A DNA stretch of 64,000 nt from Bog-756 sp963812525 (lineage in GTDB: Bacteria; Actinomycetota; Acidimicrobiia; Acidimicrobiales; RAAP-2): the NCBI GenBank assembly GCA_963812525.1, contig CAWEVL010000011.1:186001-250000 (forward strand). Direction: 5' to 3'. The stretch's first letter is position 1. The number at the start of each line of letters is the position of its first letter. The notes under the pieces were generated by a model. That model saw only the letters and a list, made by a program, of their open reading frames with translations. It did no database searches and was not told where the DNA came from. The translations under genes and the position numbers were made by a program. Below are positions 60,892-64,000 of the stretch, piece after piece.

Positions 60892-63639
60892 ATGGAACGC
60901 GGGCATGAGGACGGGGTGGGGCGGGCCCCCGGCCCCGAACCGGTGCCGGAGGTGGCCGTCGGCCGATCCCCGACCCCTTGGACGGAGCGGGGCCGCCGGT
61001 GGAGGGCCATCGTCCTCGCCCCGGTCGGTGACGGTCAGACCCGACGGCGCGGCTCCGATGCGGTCAAGCTCGGCCTGGCCGCGGTGGCGCTCCTGGTGTG
61101 CTGGTTGGGCACCAAGACCGACTCCAACCTCGAACACACCATCGCCACCACGCTGGGCTCCCCGCCCGATGGTGTCCGGTGGCTGATCTCGTTGATCTGG
61201 TGGATCACCTCGCTCGGGATCATCGCCGTGATCGCCGTCATGACCCTGATGTCACGTCGACTCTCGGCCATCCGTGACATCGCCGTGTCCGGCGCGACAG
61301 CCTGGCTCCTGTGCGCCCTGTCGGCCCTGGTGTTGGGGACCGACGGGGGGCGGCCGCCCGGTGGCGGGTACGCCCACGTCGACCTGGCCTTCCCGGTGGC
61401 CCGGGTGGCCGCCACCGTCGCGGTGGTCACCGCCGCCCTGCCGTACTTCAGCCGCTGGCTGCAGCTGTGCCTGGAGACCGCCATCGGGCTGCTGGCCGTC
61501 ACCGCGGTGGTCAACGGCTCCGGCGTGCCCCTCGCGGTGCTGGCCAGCCTGGCCGTGGGCTGGGGGGTGACCGCCGCGGTCCACCTGGTCTTCGGCTCGC
61601 CCCTGGGGCTCCCTTCGACCGACGAGGTGCGGTTGCTCCTGGGCGACCTCGAACTCAGCGCCGTCGACGTGGGGCCGACGCCGGACCAGGAGTGGGGCGT
61701 CGGCCGGTTCGGTGCCACGGTGGACGGCGCCCCGGTCGACGTGTCGGTGTATGGGCGGGACTCATCGGACGCCCAGCTGCTGGCCAAGACGGTCCGCTTC
61801 CTGTTCTACCGGGACTCCGGACCCACCCTGGCCATGACCCGGCGGCAGCAGGTCGAGCACGAGGCCTACCTGACCCTGATGGCCGATCGTGCCGGGGCCC
61901 GAGTGCCGGCCGTGCTGGCCGCCGGACCAGCCGGTCCGGCCCGGGACGCGCTGTTCGTCACCCGCCCACCGTCGGGTCGCCCCCTGTCGTCCTTCGCCGC
62001 CTACGTCGTGCCGCCGAGCGCGGCAGGACAAGGCGGAGGCAGATGACCAACCGCCGACCGACGACGGAGCCGGCACCCCATCGCCCGGCGGTGTCGACCC
62101 CGACACCGCCTCCGAGAAGGCCACCGCCAACGCCGGCATCCCACCGCCACCGCCACCGCCACCGCCACCGCTGGCACCACTGTCCCCGTCGCCACCATCA
62201 TTCCCGCCGCCGCCACCACCGTCGACGCCGCCGCCGTCACCGTGGCGGGCGGGCCCTCCTCCGGCCCGACGGTCACCGACGCCGCCCTGGACAGCATCTT
62301 CGGCCAGCACGTCATCCTGCGGTCGGCTCGCATCGCCCATGGCGCCCTCTCCACCCGGACCATCGTGGTCGACGACGACCAGCGCGCCGGCATCGTGGAC
62401 TTCCGCACGGCCTCCACGGTGGCCTCCGCCGACCAGCTCAACCGGGACGCGGCAGCGCTCCTGGCCGCGGCGGCCGTGGTGGCCGGACCGGAACGGGCCG
62501 TCCAGGCGGCCCTGCGGACGGTGGCCCCCGAGGTCATCGTCGGCGCCCTGCCGTACCTCCAGCGGGCGGCACTGGACCCGGTGGCGTCGCGCACCCTCCG
62601 GGGGAAGAAGGCGCTCCTGACCGGCCTGCGCGACCAGGGAGCGGCCGCGGTCGGCGTCGAGGTGCCCAAGCTGGCCGAGCCCCGACGCATCAGCTGGGTC
62701 ACGCTGGTCCTGGTCTTCGGGACGCTGATCGGCGGTTGGGCCCTGATCGGCGTGCTCATCAACGTGGGGAAGTCGTGGAGCACGATCACCGGAGCCGATT
62801 GGGGCTGGGTGGTGGTCACCTTCGTCCTGGCCCAGGCGGCCTACCCGGCGATCGCCCTGACCACGGTGGGCTCGGTGACCAATCCGCTTCCGTACGGCCG
62901 CACGTTGGCCCTCGAGCTGTCCGATACCTTCGTGGCCCTGGCCGGGGGGTCCATGGCCGTGCTGGCCACCCGGGTGCGGTTCTTCCAGCAGGAGGGGTAC
63001 ACCCCGACGGTGGCCGTGAGCTCCGGAGTCCTGGCCAGCACGGCGAGCTGGATCGTGAAGGGCGCACTCTTCCTCATCGCCCTGCCCCTGGCCATCGGGA
63101 ACCTCCACTTCGACTCCACGCCGTCCAGCGACGGCAGCTCGTCCAGCTCCAACCTGGTCTGGCTCATCGTGGTGGCCGTGGTCGTGGTGGGGGTGGCCCT
63201 GGGCCTGCTGTTCGCCGTGCCCCGGTGGCGTCGCCTGGCCGCGGCCAAGCTCCGGCCCAAGGCCTCCGAGGTCTGGGACCACCTGAAGCTGCTGGCCGGC
63301 CACCCCCGCAACCTGGTGGAGATCTTCGGTGGCAGCGCCGCCGCCCAGATCTTCGTGGCCCTCGCCCTCGGTGCCTCCCTCCACGCCTTCGGGGCCCGGC
63401 TGAACCTGGCCATGCTGATCGTCGTCCTCACCCTGGGATCGATGCTGGGGGGCATCTCGCCGGTCCCCGGCGGCATGGGGGTGGTGGAGGCCGGCATGAT
63501 CATCGGCCTGACCGCGGCCGGCATCAACGAGACCGTCGCCGTGGCCGCCGTGTTCGTCCAGCGGCTGTTCACCGCCTACCTGCCGCCCATCTGGGGATGG
63601 TTCGTCCTGGTGTGGATGAGGAAGAAGGAGTACCTGTGA
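60892..63639 (+). CDS. Large membrane protein: kinase-like middle, MprF/YbhN-type C-terminal domain (two compensating frameshifts)
   Basis: If an extra base near 62027 and a missing base near 62140 are corrected, the gene encodes about 915 residues. N-terminal helices (LGLAAVALLVCWLGTKTDS, LISLIWWITSLGIIAVIAVM, and onward) precede a kinase-like region: MTRRQQVEHEAYLTLMADRAGARVPAVLAAG is the N-lobe, and IAHGALSTRTIVVDDDQRAGIVDF the catalytic and metal loops in altered form. A Pro/Thr/Ala-rich low-complexity linker spans the shifts. The C-terminal about 330 residues are the lysylphosphatidylglycerol synthase transmembrane type (TLIGGWALIGVLINVGKSW, GGISPVPGGMGVVEAGMIIGLT). Alternatively it is two proteins, 60892-62046 and 62242-63639. 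Likely lipid transfer or flipping. Confidence 0.7.
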
Positions 63640-63642
63640 GGG

Positions 63643-64000
63643 TCAGCCGGGGGGCAGCCCCTCGAGGCCGCGGTAGGCACGGAGCCGGCCGAGCCGGCCC
63701 AGCCGGCCTACGTTGACCCCGACGTCGGCGGCGCCCAGCAGGTGCAGGTCGCCGCGACTGTTGCCGTAGGCCCAGAGCCGGTCGGGGTCGGCACCGCTGT
63801 CGCGCATCCACGCCCGCAGGCGACGGAGCTTCTCCTCACCCCGGCAGTTGGCCCCGTCGTACCGGCCGGTCAGGGCGCCTCCCCCGTCGAGGCCCAGGCG
63901 GGTGGCGACGACCCCGTCGGCACCGAGGAGTTCACCGGCCACCCGGACGTAGACCTCGGGCGAGGCCGACACGATGACCACCCGGTCGCCCCGGTGGCGG
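63643..64000 (-). CDS. HAD-superfamily phosphatase (5' end beyond window)
   Basis: The visible C-terminal part shows HAD motif II (VVIVSASPEVYVRVAGELLGADGVVATRL), the motif III lysine (CRGEEKLRRLRAWM) and motif IV (LWAYGNSRGDLHLLGAADVGVNVG), as in HAD subfamily IB (SerB/CicA-like). The nucleophile DxD would lie beyond the right edge. It converges on the MprF-like gene with only three bases between the stops. Confidence 0.85.
   Translation of the reverse strand, partial: RHRGDRVVIVSASPEVYVRVAGELLGADGVVATRLGLDGGGALTGRYDGANCRGEEKLRRLRAWMRDSGADPDRLWAYGNSRGDLHLLGAADVGVNVGRLGRLGRLRAYRGLEGLPPG

Overview
This is a very GC-rich actinobacterial chromosome segment, most likely from the class Acidimicrobiia. 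The support is codon use with G or C in nearly every third position, many GTG starts, F420-type enzymes (a luciferase-like oxidoreductase and a Ddn-like protein), several fatty-acid or steroid-type acyl-CoA enzymes, and secreted proteins carrying a 'GYWLVASDGGIFSFGDA' repeat that I associate from memory with Acidimicrobiales. No insertion sequence, prophage, CRISPR array or rRNA was seen. One tRNA (Leu, anticodon TAG) is present.

Layout. (1) 1-20.2 kb holds acyl-CoA and redox metabolism. It has a thiolase-like protein cut by the left edge, a divergent pair of acyl-CoA dehydrogenases, an LLM-class oxidoreductase, a TetR regulator divergent from a cytochrome P450 with an inverted repeat between them, and a two-subunit GMC dehydrogenase. 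It continues with an Ltp2-like thiolase coupled to a DUF35 protein, a 2-hydroxyacid dehydrogenase divergent from an FGGY kinase, a zinc alcohol dehydrogenase coupled to an SDR, a PIG-L deacetylase, a DrrAB-like ABC exporter and a periplasmic-type binding protein. (2) 20.2-33.7 kb is a sugar island: PhyH-like oxygenase, GH13 glucosidase, ThuA-like protein, Tat-exported GH78 rhamnosidase, a GH43-like secreted propeller protein, then a tight operon of GH4 glycosidase, beta-hydroxyacid dehydrogenase, class I aldolase, FGGY kinase and a LarA-family racemase/epimerase. (3) 33.8-38.9 kb encodes a branched-chain-type ABC importer with unusual fusions: an MFS protein fused to a LivF-type ATPase, then LivH fused to LivM, then LivG. 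(4) 38.9-49.1 kb returns to CoA metabolism: TauD-like oxygenase, esterase, NagB-like deaminase, two MaoC-type proteins, crotonase, a double-length FadE34-like acyl-CoA dehydrogenase, SDR, a DUF4214-methyltransferase and a Ddn-like protein. (5) 49.2-56.0 kb holds tRNA-Leu and a glycan synthesis/export cluster (methyltransferase, two GT4 glycosyltransferases, Wzm/Wzt ABC exporter) with clpP embedded. (6) 56.3-64 kb has two secreted repeat proteins (one with a SpoIID/LytB domain), a large MprF-type membrane protein and a HAD phosphatase cut by the right edge.

How the genes work together. Regions 1 and 4 together supply every activity of a beta-oxidation-like or steroid side-chain-like spiral (acyl-CoA dehydrogenases, hydratases, dehydrogenase, thiolase/aldolase). 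Region 2 reads as uptake-side hydrolysis followed by intracellular oxidation, phosphorylation and aldol cleavage of a sugar or sugar acid. Region 5 looks like an ABC-dependent polysaccharide pathway with methyl capping.

Two window-wide patterns stand out. Many genes have a TANNNT box only 6-10 bases before the start codon, which implies leaderless transcripts and helped me choose starts. Nine net +1 frameshifts fall within 21.3-35.4 kb, and each interrupts a gene that is otherwise intact; I judge these more likely to be sequence errors than decay, and I give those genes as single interrupted CDSs.
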